The notes beneath the pieces were generated by a model that was given only the letters and a program-made list of their open reading frames with translations, did not search any database and had not been told where the DNA came from. Below, in pieces: positions 26,676 through 35,818 of a stretch of DNA of 64,000 nucleotides. The DNA lies in assembly GCA_947489685.1 (NCBI GenBank), contig CANLEM010000008.1, positions 59,675 through 123,674 on the forward strand. Reading direction: 5' to 3'. Source of the stretch: an uncultured Aquimarina sp. (GTDB taxonomy: Bacteria > Bacteroidota > Bacteroidia > Flavobacteriales > Flavobacteriaceae). Made by a program: the position numbers and the translations under genes. The first letter of the stretch is position 1. Each line of letters begins with the position of its first letter.

Positions 26676-27047
26676 ATGAAAAAGATTTTACCCCTATTGC
26701 TGCGAATTATCGTGGCAATTATCTTGATCCAAACTCTTAGATTTAAATTTACAGCTCACCCCGATAGTGTATACATCTTTACCAAAGTTGGTATGGAGCC
26801 TTATGGTCGTATTGCTACAGGAATCACAGAACTTATTGCAGGAATATTGTTGTTAATTCCTAAAACTGTATGGATTGGAGCTACGCTTACTCTAGGAATT
26901 ATTGGAGGAGCAATTATGCTTCATGTCACTAAGCTAGGAATTGAAATCAATAGTGATGGTGGCGTTTTGTTTTTTACAGCAGTAATTACATTTACACTTA
27001 GCGCCATTATTCTCTGGCTAAACAGAAAACAAGTGAATTTCTTTTAA
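26676..27047 (+). CDS. DoxX-like membrane protein
   Basis: 123 residues with four membrane segments. The family pattern R-I-x-VA-I-x-LI near the start and GITELIAGILLLIP in the second span are typical of DoxX. DoxX proteins are linked to thiol and oxidative-stress handling in other bacteria. A strong terminator follows. Confidence 0.82.
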   Translation: MKKILPLLLRIIVAIILIQTLRFKFTAHPDSVYIFTKVGMEPYGRIATGITELIAGILLLIPKTVWIGATLTLGIIGGAIMLHVTKLGIEINSDGGVLFFTAVITFTLSAIILWLNRKQVNFF

Positions 27048-27071
27048 GAAAATCGAACATTAAACTTACAA

Positions 27072-27096
27072 CCTCTGCTTTGCAGAGGTTTTTTTA
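27072..27096 (+). terminator. Terminator after the DoxX gene
   Basis: CCTCTGC-TTT-GCAGAGG followed by seven T. It separates the first AraC-controlled unit from module 2. Confidence 0.88.
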
Positions 27097-27101
27097 TGCT
27101 C

Positions 27102-27170
27102 GGGAAATATTGACATGCCCTCGGGAAGAACAACCATTTCTTTAACACCATCTGTATCGCATCTTTGTAC
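27102..27170 (+). promoter_or_regulatory. AraC operator/promoter module 2
   Basis: GGGAAATATTGACA (27102) and GGGAAGAACAACC (27123) are direct half-sites exactly 21 bp apart. The box CATCTTTGTAC ends at 27170. There is no TTG at -33, as expected for an activator-dependent promoter. Confidence 0.78.
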
Positions 27171-27192
27171 TGTTAATATAAAACAATATCAA

Positions 27193-27351
27193 ATGACAGT
27201 TCAAAATAAATCAATTTTCAATTTAATAGAAATTTTCCGTCAGGGAAAAAAAAGAATCATAACATCATTAAGTGCAAAGACACATTGTGAGCGAAGTGCT
27301 ATACATGATTTTTATTGTGATGCAGAAAAACCATTTGTAAAAGAACAATAA
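27193..27351 (+). CDS. Small ORF, 52 residues, under AraC module 2
   Basis: ATG at 27193 lies about 20 bases behind the predicted transcription start of module 2; an ATG at 27115 is in frame but sits inside the operator. The product, basic at first and acidic at the end (MTVQNKSIFNLIEIFRQGKK), has two Cys and no known domain. It is either a real small protein or the remnant of a gene, since it is the only ORF this module could drive before module 3. Confidence 0.45.
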   Translation: MTVQNKSIFNLIEIFRQGKKRIITSLSAKTHCERSAIHDFYCDAEKPFVKEQ

Positions 27352-27365
27352 TAAAAAATTAAGAC

Positions 27366-27434
27366 AGGAAATATTGACACGTTATCGGGAAAAACGATCA
27401 TTTTTTTGCAGTCATTCTATCCTGATCTTTGTAC
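27366..27434 (+). promoter_or_regulatory. AraC operator/promoter module 3
   Basis: AGGAAATATTGACA and GGGAAAAACGATC half-sites are 21 bp apart and the box GATCTTTGTAC ends at 27434. It drives the AhpD-like gene at 27514. Confidence 0.78.
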
Positions 27435-27513
27435 AGAAGTTATAATTAAAGAATCAAAAAAAATAAATATCAACTATTTCTGAAAAAATCAGAAAACTAA
27501 AAACTTTAAAATT

Positions 27514-28062
27514 ATGAGCACATTTAATGTACCAACAAGAGATGAAGTAAGTGCCAATAACCAGGCCATATTTGACAACCTTAATAAAGCTTTAGGATTT
27601 GTTCCTAATTTATATGCAACATATGCACATAGCGATACTGCTTTAGAAAACTACCTTAATTTTTCGAATGCTAAAACATCATTATCAGCAAAAGAAAAAG
27701 AAGTTGTAAATCTAGCAGTTAGTCAAGTAAACGAATGTATTTATTGTTTATCTGCACATACCGCAATTGGAAAAATGAATGGTTTTACAGATGAACAAAT
27801 CTTAGAATTAAGAGCCGGAGCGGCCTCTTTTGATTCGAAACTAGATGCATTGGCAAAATTAGCAAAAAATATAACCGAAAACAGAGGTAGAGCCGATCAA
27901 AATATCGTTAATGAATTCTTTGCTGCCGGATATACAAAAGGAAGTTTAATAGACACTATCGTATTAGTAGGTGATAAAACAATCTCTAATTACATTCATA
28001 GTACTACTCAGATCCCTGTAGATTTTCCAGTAGCACAGCCACTAGAAACTGCAGCTTTATAA
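27514..28062 (+). CDS. Carboxymuconolactone decarboxylase / AhpD-like protein
   Basis: 182 residues. The redox motif is in NECIYCLSAHTAIGK, i.e. Cys-x2-Cys followed by His as in AhpD and peroxidase-related CMD proteins, so a thiol peroxidase or reductase role is more likely than aromatic ring decarboxylation. Expression is predicted to follow the AraC regulator at 25200. Confidence 0.87.
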   Translation: MSTFNVPTRDEVSANNQAIFDNLNKALGFVPNLYATYAHSDTALENYLNFSNAKTSLSAKEKEVVNLAVSQVNECIYCLSAHTAIGKMNGFTDEQILELRAGAASFDSKLDALAKLAKNITENRGRADQNIVNEFFAAGYTKGSLIDTIVLVGDKTISNYIHSTTQIPVDFPVAQPLETAAL

Positions 28063-28099
28063 GTTGTAACCACAAGTAAATACCCCAATTATTTATATC

Positions 28100-28139
28100 T
28101 CTGAAAAGGAATGGAAAAGATTTCTTATTCCTTTTCAGA
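28100..28139. other. Long stem-loop between AhpD-like and cupredoxin-like genes
   Basis: 13-bp perfect stem TCTGAAAAGGAAT / ATTCCTTTTCAGA with a 14-base loop and no T run. Possible RNA processing or stabilising hairpin. Confidence 0.45.
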
Positions 28140-28185
28140 ACCAAAATAAAAATTAGTAAATCATTTAAATAAATTAATAAAAATC

Positions 28186-28554
28186 ATGAAAAAATTAATC
28201 GCATTATTCACATTTGTTTTAGCAATAACTTTTACTGCACAAGCACAAGAAGTAAAAAATGTATCCTTAGAACAAACAAAAGGAGAGTTTACACAAAAAG
28301 AAGTGACTCTTTCTGAAGGAAGTTATGTTTTTAACATTACGAATAACAATGTTGGAACCGATGTAGGGTTTGTATTAGTACCAGAAGGAAAAGATGCTTC
28401 TGATCCCAAAAACCATATTTCTGCAGCTTATGTAACTAAAGTAGTTGCAGACGGAAAAACAGAAAGTTCTAATACGGTAACTTTAAAGAAAGGAACTTAT
28501 AAATATTTCTGTCCTTTAAATAAAACACCACAATATACATTGACTGTTAAGTAA
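28186..28554 (+). CDS. Secreted cupredoxin-like protein
   Basis: 122 residues with a signal peptide ending AQAQ. The core is a small beta sandwich; the end KGTYKYFCPLNKTPQYTLTV resembles the Cys-Pro-x-His copper loop of plastocyanin-like proteins, but the usual downstream His is replaced by Asn and Thr, so copper binding is doubtful. A terminator follows. Confidence 0.75.
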   Translation: MKKLIALFTFVLAITFTAQAQEVKNVSLEQTKGEFTQKEVTLSEGSYVFNITNNNVGTDVGFVLVPEGKDASDPKNHISAAYVTKVVADGKTESSNTVTLKKGTYKYFCPLNKTPQYTLTVK

Positions 28555-28575
28555 ATTACCAGCCATAAAAAACTT

Positions 28576-28608
28576 AAAACCTTGTTAATCTAGATTAACA
28601 GGGTTTTT
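28576..28608 (+). terminator. Terminator after the cupredoxin-like gene
   Basis: A stem of about 15 bp, AAAACCTTGTTAATC with its partner across a TA centre, followed by five T. Confidence 0.8.
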
Positions 28609-28641
28609 CTTTTTATATTTTAGCTCGAAAACTAATCCGAC

Positions 28642-29367
28642 ATGAAAACCCTACTACTATTTATAATGTGTGCTATACTTTGTTTAAGTTGCAAAAACGA
28701 AGTAAAAAAGGAAAATAAATATGACGAGGATGTCGAAGTTAGGGACCCAAAACTTATAACCGAAACAGAAAATCCAAAAATATCCACCACAGCAAATGCT
28801 ATAGCTTCTGCAAATGGATTACAAAATTGGAATCGTATTAAAGAAATTAAATTTACGTTTAACGTAGATCGAGATACTTTACATTTTGAGCGTTCCTGGA
28901 CATGGAAACCTAAAGAAAACATCGTTTCGATGGTATCTCAAAAAGATACCATTACGTACAACCGAAATAAAATAGATAGTACATCTCAAAGAGCGGATCA
29001 AGGGTTTATAAATGATAAATATTGGTTGTTAGCTCCATTCAACCTTGTTTGGGATGCCGACAGTTTTACTTCTAAACACGAAGCGATCGCTCCCGCCCCA
29101 ATAAGTGGTAAAAACATGCAAAAATTTACCATTGTTTATAACACCGAAGGAGGATATACACCGGGAGATGCTTATGATTTTTATTTCGAAGGAGACTTTA
29201 TAATCAAAGAATGGGTATTCAGAGAAAAAAATGCTAAAGAACCTTCTTTAATAACGTCTTGGGAAGATTACCAAACTTATAATGGGATTAAAATCGCAAA
29301 AACTCATCGTAAAAAAGAAGAGAACTGGAACCTACATTTTACTAATATCGAAGTAATTACCGAATAG
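28642..29367 (+). CDS. Lipoprotein of unknown function
   Basis: 241 residues. MKTLLLFIMCAILCLSC is a lipoprotein signal with Cys17. The mature part is beta-rich (RDTLHFERSWTWKPKENIVSM, GDAYDFYFEGDFIIKEWVFRE), like outer-membrane carrier-type sandwiches. It precedes the kynurenine operon but is separated from it by its own 195-base spacer and promoter. Confidence 0.72.
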   Translation: MKTLLLFIMCAILCLSCKNEVKKENKYDEDVEVRDPKLITETENPKISTTANAIASANGLQNWNRIKEIKFTFNVDRDTLHFERSWTWKPKENIVSMVSQKDTITYNRNKIDSTSQRADQGFINDKYWLLAPFNLVWDADSFTSKHEAIAPAPISGKNMQKFTIVYNTEGGYTPGDAYDFYFEGDFIIKEWVFREKNAKEPSLITSWEDYQTYNGIKIAKTHRKKEENWNLHFTNIEVITE

Positions 29368-29497
29368 ACATACTTTAAGTTTTGTTACATATAGAGTCAA
29401 TCCTTGGTATTTGGAGACAAGTGTAATTTAAAATTGATCAAAAGGTAAAACTCGAGAACCTTTTATACTTTTATTATCATCAAAATAACAACGATAG

Positions 29498-29521
29498 TTG
29501 TAAATATCATTACATTTTTTG
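29498..29521 (+). promoter_or_regulatory. Putative promoter of the kynurenine operon
   Basis: TTG at 29498 and a TACATTTTTTG box ending at 29521 fall at near-Bacteroidota spacing. The palindromic operator starts nine bases further on, at the expected transcription start. Confidence 0.45.
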
Positions 29522-29529
29522 TATTTTAG

Positions 29530-29544
29530 TGAAACACTGTTTCA
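29530..29544. promoter_or_regulatory. IclR-type operator of the kynurenine operon
   Basis: TGAAACA-C-TGTTTCA is a perfect 7-bp-arm palindrome between the promoter and the kynU start. It closely matches the site bound by the IclR-family repressor KdgR in enterobacteria (TGAAACA-N-TGTTTCA). The operon encodes an IclR protein at 32700, so an autoregulated repressor is likely. Confidence 0.7.
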
Positions 29545-29562
29545 ATTATTAAAACAACAAGA

Positions 29563-30831
29563 ATGTCGACCCTTCTCAAAACAGGTCTAGCCTATGCAAA
29601 AGAGCAAGATCAAAAAGATGAATTAGCACATTTTAAAAATCAATTTCATATCCCTAAAGACGCTAACGGGAATGATTGGATATATATGTGCGGAAACTCA
29701 TTGGGACTACAACCTAAGCATACCCAACAGTATATATCTCAAGAACTTGAGGATTGGGCCAATCTTGGTGTAGAAGGTCATTTTGAAGCCAAAAACCCAT
29801 GGATGCCGTATCATGAATTCCTGACCGATTCGATGGCCAAGGTAGTTGGTGCTAAACCATTAGAGGTAGTTATCATGAATACTTTAACTACCAATTTACA
29901 TTTGTTAATGGTTTCTTTTTATCAACCTACTCAAACAAAATTTAAAATTGTTATCGAGAGTGATGCATTTCCTTCGGATCGATATGCTGTTGAATCTCAA
30001 CTACGCTTTCATGGATATGATCACAAAGACGGAATAATAGAATGGAAACCGCGTAAAGGAGAAGAGCTACTTCGATTAGAAGATCTTGAGGATATTCTAG
30101 ATAATCAAGGAGATGAAATTGCTCTATTGCTTATTGGAGGAGTAAATTATTATACGGGACAATACTTAGATCTAAAAAAAATTGCTTCTATTGGGCATTC
30201 TAAAAATTGTAGAGTAGGTATTGATCTTGCACATGGTGTTGGTAATATTACTCCTAATCTTCATGAGTCTGGAGTTGATTTTGCAGCTTGGTGTACTTAT
30301 AAATATCTTAACTCTGGGCCAGGTAGTTTAGGTGGTCTATTTATTCATGAAAAACACGCCTACAATAAAGACTTAAAGCGTTTTACGGGATGGTGGAGTC
30401 ATAATAAAAGTACACGATTTAATATGCGGCAAGAATTTGATCTTATGCCTGGAGCAGAGGGTTACCAATTGAGCAACCCCCCTATCCTTTCTATGGCCGC
30501 TATAAAAGCATCTTTAGATATTTTTAATGAAGTCGGCATGGATGCATTACGAAAAAAATCCAAAGCATTAACCGGATATTTTGAATTTTTAATTCATCAA
30601 ATTGATACCGATAGGATTAGAATTATTACACCCAGCAATCCCGAAGAAAGAGGTTGTCAATTGTCTATTCAAGTAAAAAATGCGGATAAAAGTCTGCATC
30701 AAAAACTTACGGATCATCATATCATCACCGATTGGAGAGAACCCGATGTAATACGTTGTGCACCAACACCTCTTTATAATAGTTTTGAGGATGTATACCA
30801 AATGACAGAAATATTAAAAACATTGTTATAA
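29563..30831 (+). CDS. kynU: Kynureninase
   Basis: PLP enzyme that cleaves 3-hydroxykynurenine (or kynurenine) to 3-hydroxyanthranilate (or anthranilate) and alanine. 422 residues, usual length. The PLP-binding Lys is Lys247 in CTYKYLNSGPGS, and the segment YMCGNSLGLQP at the N-terminus is diagnostic. First gene of an eight-gene operon; its stop overlaps the start of kmo (TAATG). Confidence 0.95.
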   Translation: MSTLLKTGLAYAKEQDQKDELAHFKNQFHIPKDANGNDWIYMCGNSLGLQPKHTQQYISQELEDWANLGVEGHFEAKNPWMPYHEFLTDSMAKVVGAKPLEVVIMNTLTTNLHLLMVSFYQPTQTKFKIVIESDAFPSDRYAVESQLRFHGYDHKDGIIEWKPRKGEELLRLEDLEDILDNQGDEIALLLIGGVNYYTGQYLDLKKIASIGHSKNCRVGIDLAHGVGNITPNLHESGVDFAAWCTYKYLNSGPGSLGGLFIHEKHAYNKDLKRFTGWWSHNKSTRFNMRQEFDLMPGAEGYQLSNPPILSMAAIKASLDIFNEVGMDALRKKSKALTGYFEFLIHQIDTDRIRIITPSNPEERGCQLSIQVKNADKSLHQKLTDHHIITDWREPDVIRCAPTPLYNSFEDVYQMTEILKTLL

Positions 30832-32228
30832 TGCCAAGAAAGGAAAATATACTAATCATTGGTGCGGGTCTATGCGGGTCTATGTTAGCCTTGAGAATGG
30901 CTCAAAGAGGATATAAAGTATCCGTTTATGAAGGAAGGCCCGATCTAAGAACTACAGATATCTCGGCTGGACGTTCCATTAACTTAGCTTTATCCGATCG
31001 AGGATTAAAAGCGCTGGATATGGTAGGGATTATGGATAAAGTTCTCCCCTATTGTATCCCTATGTATGGCAGAATGATGCATGATATCAAAGGCAATACT
31101 TTTACATCTAATTATTCGGGGCGAAGTAATGAGTATATCAATTCGATCTCTAGAGAAGCGTTAAACGGATTATTACTTACCGAAGCCGAAAAGCATGAAA
31201 ATGTAAATCTATATTTCAACAAAAAATGTACCCAAGTAGATATCGAAAATACTGTTGCTACTTTTAAATGTTATGTTACCAAAGAGAAAACCAAGGTAAA
31301 TGCGGATATTATTTTTGGGGCAGATGGTGCCGGTTCGGCTCTTAGAAAAAGCTATTATCTAGAAAAGAAATTTTTGTTTAGTAATTCTCAAAATTACTTA
31401 ACACATGGATACAAAGAATTAGAAATCGCCGCTGATAAAACTGGAAAACACAAAATTAGCAAAGATCATTTACATATCTGGCCAAGAGGTCAATATATGC
31501 TCATTGCACTTCCAAATTTGGATGGTAGTTTTACAGTAACCTTATTCTTGGCTTATGAAGAAGGAGAATACAATTTCAATAACCTTACTACTATTGAGAA
31601 AGTAACAGAATTTTTTGAGTCACAATTTCCTGATGCCTTAGCATTAATTCCCGACCTTAATCATGAGTTTTTTAACAATCCCACAGGTGCTTTAGGCACA
31701 GTAAAATGTTCTCCGTGGTATTATAAAGGAAAAACTTTGTTGATCGGAGATGCCGCACATGCTATTGTTCCGTTTTATGGTCAGGGTATGAATGCTTCTT
31801 TTGAAGATGTGTTAGTATTTGACAAAATTCTAGAACAACATGAAGAAAATTGGGATGCTACTTTCAAAACATATCAAAAAGAACGAAAAAAAGATACTGA
31901 TGCGATTGCCGATTTGGCTATTGATAATTATTACGAAATGCGAGATCATGTCGCTAATCCCATTTTTAAAGAAAAAAGAAAATTAGAGATGGCCTTAGAA
32001 AAAGAATTCTCTGATACGTATTTTTCAAAATATTCATTAGTAACGTTTAATGAAGATATAAGTTATAGCGAAGCCATGAAAATAGGTAGAGCGCAAGACA
32101 AAGCATTGTTAAATATGATAGCAGATAGTGAAATAGATACCAATAGTAATTTAAAACAAATTTTGAAATTAGTTCAAAAAGAAACCAACGAGATATTACA
32201 AGAAGATAAAATAGCTGGTTTGAAATAA
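30831..32228 (+). CDS. kmo: Kynurenine 3-monooxygenase
   Basis: FAD enzyme hydroxylating kynurenine to 3-hydroxykynurenine with NADPH and oxygen. 465 residues. FAD motifs: ILIIGAGLCGSMLALRMAQRG at the start and LIGDAAHAIVPFYGQGMNA near residue 305. The C-terminal helix may touch the membrane, as in other KMOs. It overlaps kynU by one base. Confidence 0.95.
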   Translation: MPRKENILIIGAGLCGSMLALRMAQRGYKVSVYEGRPDLRTTDISAGRSINLALSDRGLKALDMVGIMDKVLPYCIPMYGRMMHDIKGNTFTSNYSGRSNEYINSISREALNGLLLTEAEKHENVNLYFNKKCTQVDIENTVATFKCYVTKEKTKVNADIIFGADGAGSALRKSYYLEKKFLFSNSQNYLTHGYKELEIAADKTGKHKISKDHLHIWPRGQYMLIALPNLDGSFTVTLFLAYEEGEYNFNNLTTIEKVTEFFESQFPDALALIPDLNHEFFNNPTGALGTVKCSPWYYKGKTLLIGDAAHAIVPFYGQGMNASFEDVLVFDKILEQHEENWDATFKTYQKERKKDTDAIADLAIDNYYEMRDHVANPIFKEKRKLEMALEKEFSDTYFSKYSLVTFNEDISYSEAMKIGRAQDKALLNMIADSEIDTNSNLKQILKLVQKETNEILQEDKIAGLK

Positions 32229-32256
32229 TTTCTAATAAGAGTTTATTTTAAGAAAT

Positions 32257-32676
32257 ATGAATAAAGGCAAATTAATACAAGGCAAAGCAAAACCCAGAGG
32301 TAAGTTTCCACATGTAAAACGTGTTGGAGATTTTATCTACGTTTCTGGCACAAGCTCCAGAAGGTCAGATAACTCTTTTGAAGGAGTTGAAGTAGATGAG
32401 TTTGGAACAACCAATCTGGATATCAAAGCGCAAACAAAAGCCGTTTTAGAAAATATAAATGATATCTTAAAAGAAGAAAATGCAAGTTTAGACGATGTAA
32501 TCGACATAACTTCTTTTTTGGTCAATATGAATGATTTTGGCGGGTATAACGAAATATATGCGCAATATTTTGACTACGAAGGGCCAACAAGAACTACAGT
32601 AGCTGTACACCAATTACCTCACCCACATTTATTAATTGAGATAAAAGCTGTTGCATATAAAAAACAGAACTCGTAG
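32257..32676 (+). CDS. amnD: RidA-family 2-aminomuconate deaminase
   Basis: 139 residues of the RidA fold with the substrate-binding Arg in [15 protein letters not shown]. In 2-aminomuconate pathways a RidA-like enzyme hydrolyses 2-aminomuconate to 4-oxalocrotonate and ammonia; its place inside this operon supports that role. No signal peptide, unlike the RidA lipoprotein at 5195. The symbol follows the Pseudomonas and Bordetella pathway naming. Confidence 0.82.
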   Translation: MNKGKLIQGKAKPRGKFPHVKRVGDFIYVSGTSSRRSDNSFEGVEVDEFGTTNLDIKAQTKAVLENINDILKEENASLDDVIDITSFLVNMNDFGGYNEIYAQYFDYEGPTRTTVAVHQLPHPHLLIEIKAVAYKKQNS

Positions 32677-32699
32677 AAACTAAGAAATACTAAACAACC

Positions 32700-33467
32700 A
32701 TGAGTACGGTAACAGATAAAAAAATCCTTAATACTTCGGTCGAAAAAGCATTCAAAATTCTGGATTGCTTTTCGACAGATAAGATGGAATTAGGTGTTAC
32801 CGAAATTGCTAAACAAATGAACACTAATAAAAGTGCAGTGTATCGTATGTTAGCCACTATGGAAACTCTGAATGTGATACAACAAAACCCGGAAAACGAA
32901 AAATATCGATTGGGTTTAAAATTATTTGAGTTAGGTCAAAAAGTTAGTATTCACAAAAATTTTATATCCAAAGCACGGCCTTTTATGGAAGAATTGGTAA
33001 AACGCGCTGGGGAGACTGCTCATCTGGCTATTTACAGAAATCAAAAAGTATACTTTCTAGATAAAGTGGTGGGTCGACATGATTTGCAAATTAATTCGCA
33101 AATAGGTACCGAAAAGCCATTACACTGCACTGGTCTAGGTAAAATCATGCTTGCATTTGCCGAACACAATTACGAAAACATAGTCAAACACCTAACCTTA
33201 AATAGCATTACCAAAAATACCATAACCGACAAGAAAAAACTTATTACGGAAGTAGAAAAAATAAAAAGTAAAGGTTTTGCTTTGGATATGGAGGAAAATG
33301 AAATAGGATTAATTTGTGTTGCTGTCCCGGTTTTTAGTACTAACGGAAAATTTATAGCAGCAATAAGTACATCTGGTCCTTCGGCTAGGTTTAATGAAGA
33401 TGAAATACAAACCTATACCGGAGATTTAAAACATACAGCAGAACAGTTAAAACACATTTTCAGTTAA
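32700..33467 (+). CDS. IclR-family regulator of the kynurenine operon
   Basis: 255 residues. Winged HTH at about 10-75 (VTEIAKQMNTNKSAVYRMLATME) and an IclR effector domain (HCTGLGKIMLAFAEH, VAVPVFSTNGKFIAAIS). It lies inside the operon, so it should sense kynurenine or a later intermediate and control its own transcription through the palindrome at 29530. Confidence 0.92.
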   Translation: MSTVTDKKILNTSVEKAFKILDCFSTDKMELGVTEIAKQMNTNKSAVYRMLATMETLNVIQQNPENEKYRLGLKLFELGQKVSIHKNFISKARPFMEELVKRAGETAHLAIYRNQKVYFLDKVVGRHDLQINSQIGTEKPLHCTGLGKIMLAFAEHNYENIVKHLTLNSITKNTITDKKKLITEVEKIKSKGFALDMEENEIGLICVAVPVFSTNGKFIAAISTSGPSARFNEDEIQTYTGDLKHTAEQLKHIFS

Positions 33468-33484
33468 TCGAAAACTTGAGAAAA

Positions 33485-34930
33485 ATGGAGAAAATACTAA
33501 ACTATATCAATGGCGAATTCAAAGCTCCTTTGGATGATCAATGGATTGATAATTACAATCCATCTACCGGGAAAAAATATAGTTTGACTCCTAACTCCTC
33601 ATCCAAAGATGTTCAACTAGCATATAACGCTGCTAAGCAAGCTTTTTTGGGCTGGTCTAATACTCCATTGCAGCAACGCAGCGAAATTTTATCACGAATT
33701 GCATCTCTAATTACTAAAAACCTAGACATACTGGCAAAAGCAGAAACCATAGATAATGGAAAACCATTAACACTGGCGACCAGCATAGATATTCCCAGAG
33801 CCTCTTCTAACTTTCAATTCTTTGCTCAAGCCATCACCCAATTTGCAAGCGAAGCGCATGAGAGCATAGGTCTAAACGCTATGAATTTTACGTTAAGACA
33901 GTCTATTGGCGTTGTTGGGTGTATCTCTCCCTGGAATCTTCCGCTTTATTTATTTACATGGAAAATTGCTCCTGCTCTTGCAGCAGGTAATACGGTCGTT
34001 GCAAAACCAAGCGAGGTGACCCCTATGACAGCATATCTGCTTGGAGATATTTGTACAAAAGCAGGCTTACCCAAGGGAGTTTTAAATATTGTTCACGGAC
34101 AAGGACAGACAACCGGTCAAGCCATTGTCGAACATCCAGACATAAAAGCTATTTCCTTTACTGGAGGCACAACAACAGGAGCTCATATTGCCAAAATAGC
34201 AGCTCCAATGTTTAAAAAATTATCTCTAGAGTTAGGAGGTAAAAATCCAAATTTGATTTTTGCAGACTGTGATTATGATAAAATGATAAACACCACAATG
34301 CGGTCATCATTTGCTAATCAAGGACAAATATGCCTTTGTGGTTCTAGAATATTTATTGAAAGGAGTATCTATGATAAATTTAAAAAAGACTTTATAAAAA
34401 AAACAAAAGAATTAAAAGTTGGTTCTCCTCTGGACCCAACTACAAATATAGGAGCATTAGTCTCTAAACCACATCTCGAAAAAGTGAAATCATATATCGA
34501 TCTCGCCGAGCAAGAAGGAGGAACAGTTTTATGTGGCGGGGAATATGTGACTATAAAAGATCATGAAGACGGATATTATCTTCAACCCACAATTATTGAA
34601 GTCAACGATATCAATTGTAAATTAACACAAGAAGAAATTTTTGGCCCCGTCGTAACTATAATGCCATTCGACAATGACGAGGAAGCACTAGAATTAGCAA
34701 ATAATGTACGCTATGGATTATCAAGTACTATTTGGACAAATAACTTAAATCGAAGCATGTATTTGGCCAAACACATTCAAGCAGGTATTGTTTGGATAAA
34801 CACCTGGATGATGCGGGATTTACGTACGGCGTTTGGTGGGGTAAAAGACTCTGGCGTAGGGCGCGAAGGAGGTCAGGAAGCACTGCGCTTTTTTACAGAA
34901 CCAAAAAACGTTTGCATACACTATAAATAA
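33485..34930 (+). CDS. amnC: 2-aminomuconate-6-semialdehyde dehydrogenase
   Basis: NAD-dependent oxidation of 2-aminomuconate semialdehyde to 2-aminomuconate. 481 residues from the ATG at 33485. Catalytic Cys in NQGQICLCGSRIFIE, Glu in SLELGGKNPNLIF, and the C-terminal TAFGGVKDSGVGREGG. The ALDH8/amnC branch is chosen by pathway context. Follows the IclR gene by about 17 bases. Confidence 0.88.
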   Translation: MEKILNYINGEFKAPLDDQWIDNYNPSTGKKYSLTPNSSSKDVQLAYNAAKQAFLGWSNTPLQQRSEILSRIASLITKNLDILAKAETIDNGKPLTLATSIDIPRASSNFQFFAQAITQFASEAHESIGLNAMNFTLRQSIGVVGCISPWNLPLYLFTWKIAPALAAGNTVVAKPSEVTPMTAYLLGDICTKAGLPKGVLNIVHGQGQTTGQAIVEHPDIKAISFTGGTTTGAHIAKIAAPMFKKLSLELGGKNPNLIFADCDYDKMINTTMRSSFANQGQICLCGSRIFIERSIYDKFKKDFIKKTKELKVGSPLDPTTNIGALVSKPHLEKVKSYIDLAEQEGGTVLCGGEYVTIKDHEDGYYLQPTIIEVNDINCKLTQEEIFGPVVTIMPFDNDEEALELANNVRYGLSSTIWTNNLNRSMYLAKHIQAGIVWINTWMMRDLRTAFGGVKDSGVGREGGQEALRFFTEPKNVCIHYK

Positions 34931-34954
34931 TTAAAAAATATAGAAATAGAAATA

Positions 34955-35734
34955 ATGAATCTAAATCTTACTCATAAAAATGCTTTGGTATGTGGCAGTA
35001 CTCAAGGTATCGGAAAAGCTTCAGCAATACAATTGGCAGCATTAGGAGCAAATGTAACATTGGTTGCCCGAAATGAAGAAAAACTTAAGGATACCGTTAA
35101 TGAACTAACAACAGATCAAGGGCAATCTCACACATATATTATTGCAGATTTTCAGGATCCTGAAAGATTACAGCAAAAAATCTCAAATACAAAGGCTATC
35201 TATCATATATTAATCAATAATACTGGCGGTCCTGCCGGTGGTCCTATTTTTAATGCTACATTAGATGAATTTGAAAAAGCATTTACTCAACATCTAAAGT
35301 GTAATCATATTCTAGCTCAATCTGTTGTCCCTGGTATGAAAGGTGCGGGATATGGAAGAATCATAAACATTATTTCTACATCTGTTAAGCAACCCTTAAA
35401 CGGATTGGGTGTTTCTAACACCATACGAGGAGCAGTCGGAAATTGGTCTAAAACATTGGCTAATGAATTGGGACAATATGGAATCACGGTCAATAATGTA
35501 CTCCCCGGAGCCACAGCCACAGAACGCTTAAATGAAATTATCAATCATAAAGCTAAGAAAACAGGCAAATCAATAGAGGAGATCTCTGCAGCGATGAAAA
35601 ATGAGATTCCTGCTCAACGATTTGCCAAACCAGAAGAAATAGCAAATGCCGTAGCATTTTTAGCATCAGAAGCTGCATCTTATATCAATGGAATTAACGT
35701 CCCTGTCGACGGAGGAAGAACAAAGTCCTTATAG
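34955..35734 (+). CDS. SDR-family protein of the kynurenine operon
   Basis: 259 residues. The cofactor motif is GSTQGIGKASAIQLA. In the catalytic region, ISTSVKQPLNGLGVSNTIRGAV, the Tyr-x3-Lys of active SDRs is replaced by Asn-x2-Arg-type residues, while NNTGGPAGG replaces the NNAG motif. Such variant SDRs recur in kynurenine/aminomuconate clusters, but I know no proven reaction. Either a different catalytic chemistry or a non-redox role. Confidence 0.85.
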   Translation: MNLNLTHKNALVCGSTQGIGKASAIQLAALGANVTLVARNEEKLKDTVNELTTDQGQSHTYIIADFQDPERLQQKISNTKAIYHILINNTGGPAGGPIFNATLDEFEKAFTQHLKCNHILAQSVVPGMKGAGYGRIINIISTSVKQPLNGLGVSNTIRGAVGNWSKTLANELGQYGITVNNVLPGATATERLNEIINHKAKKTGKSIEEISAAMKNEIPAQRFAKPEEIANAVAFLASEAASYINGINVPVDGGRTKSL

Positions 35735-35818
35735 TTAACGATTTGTTATTACTAAAAACAAATCAAAAGGAGTAAATTTAATACAGAATAACAAGCATTT
35801 ATATTTAAAAACAAGCGC

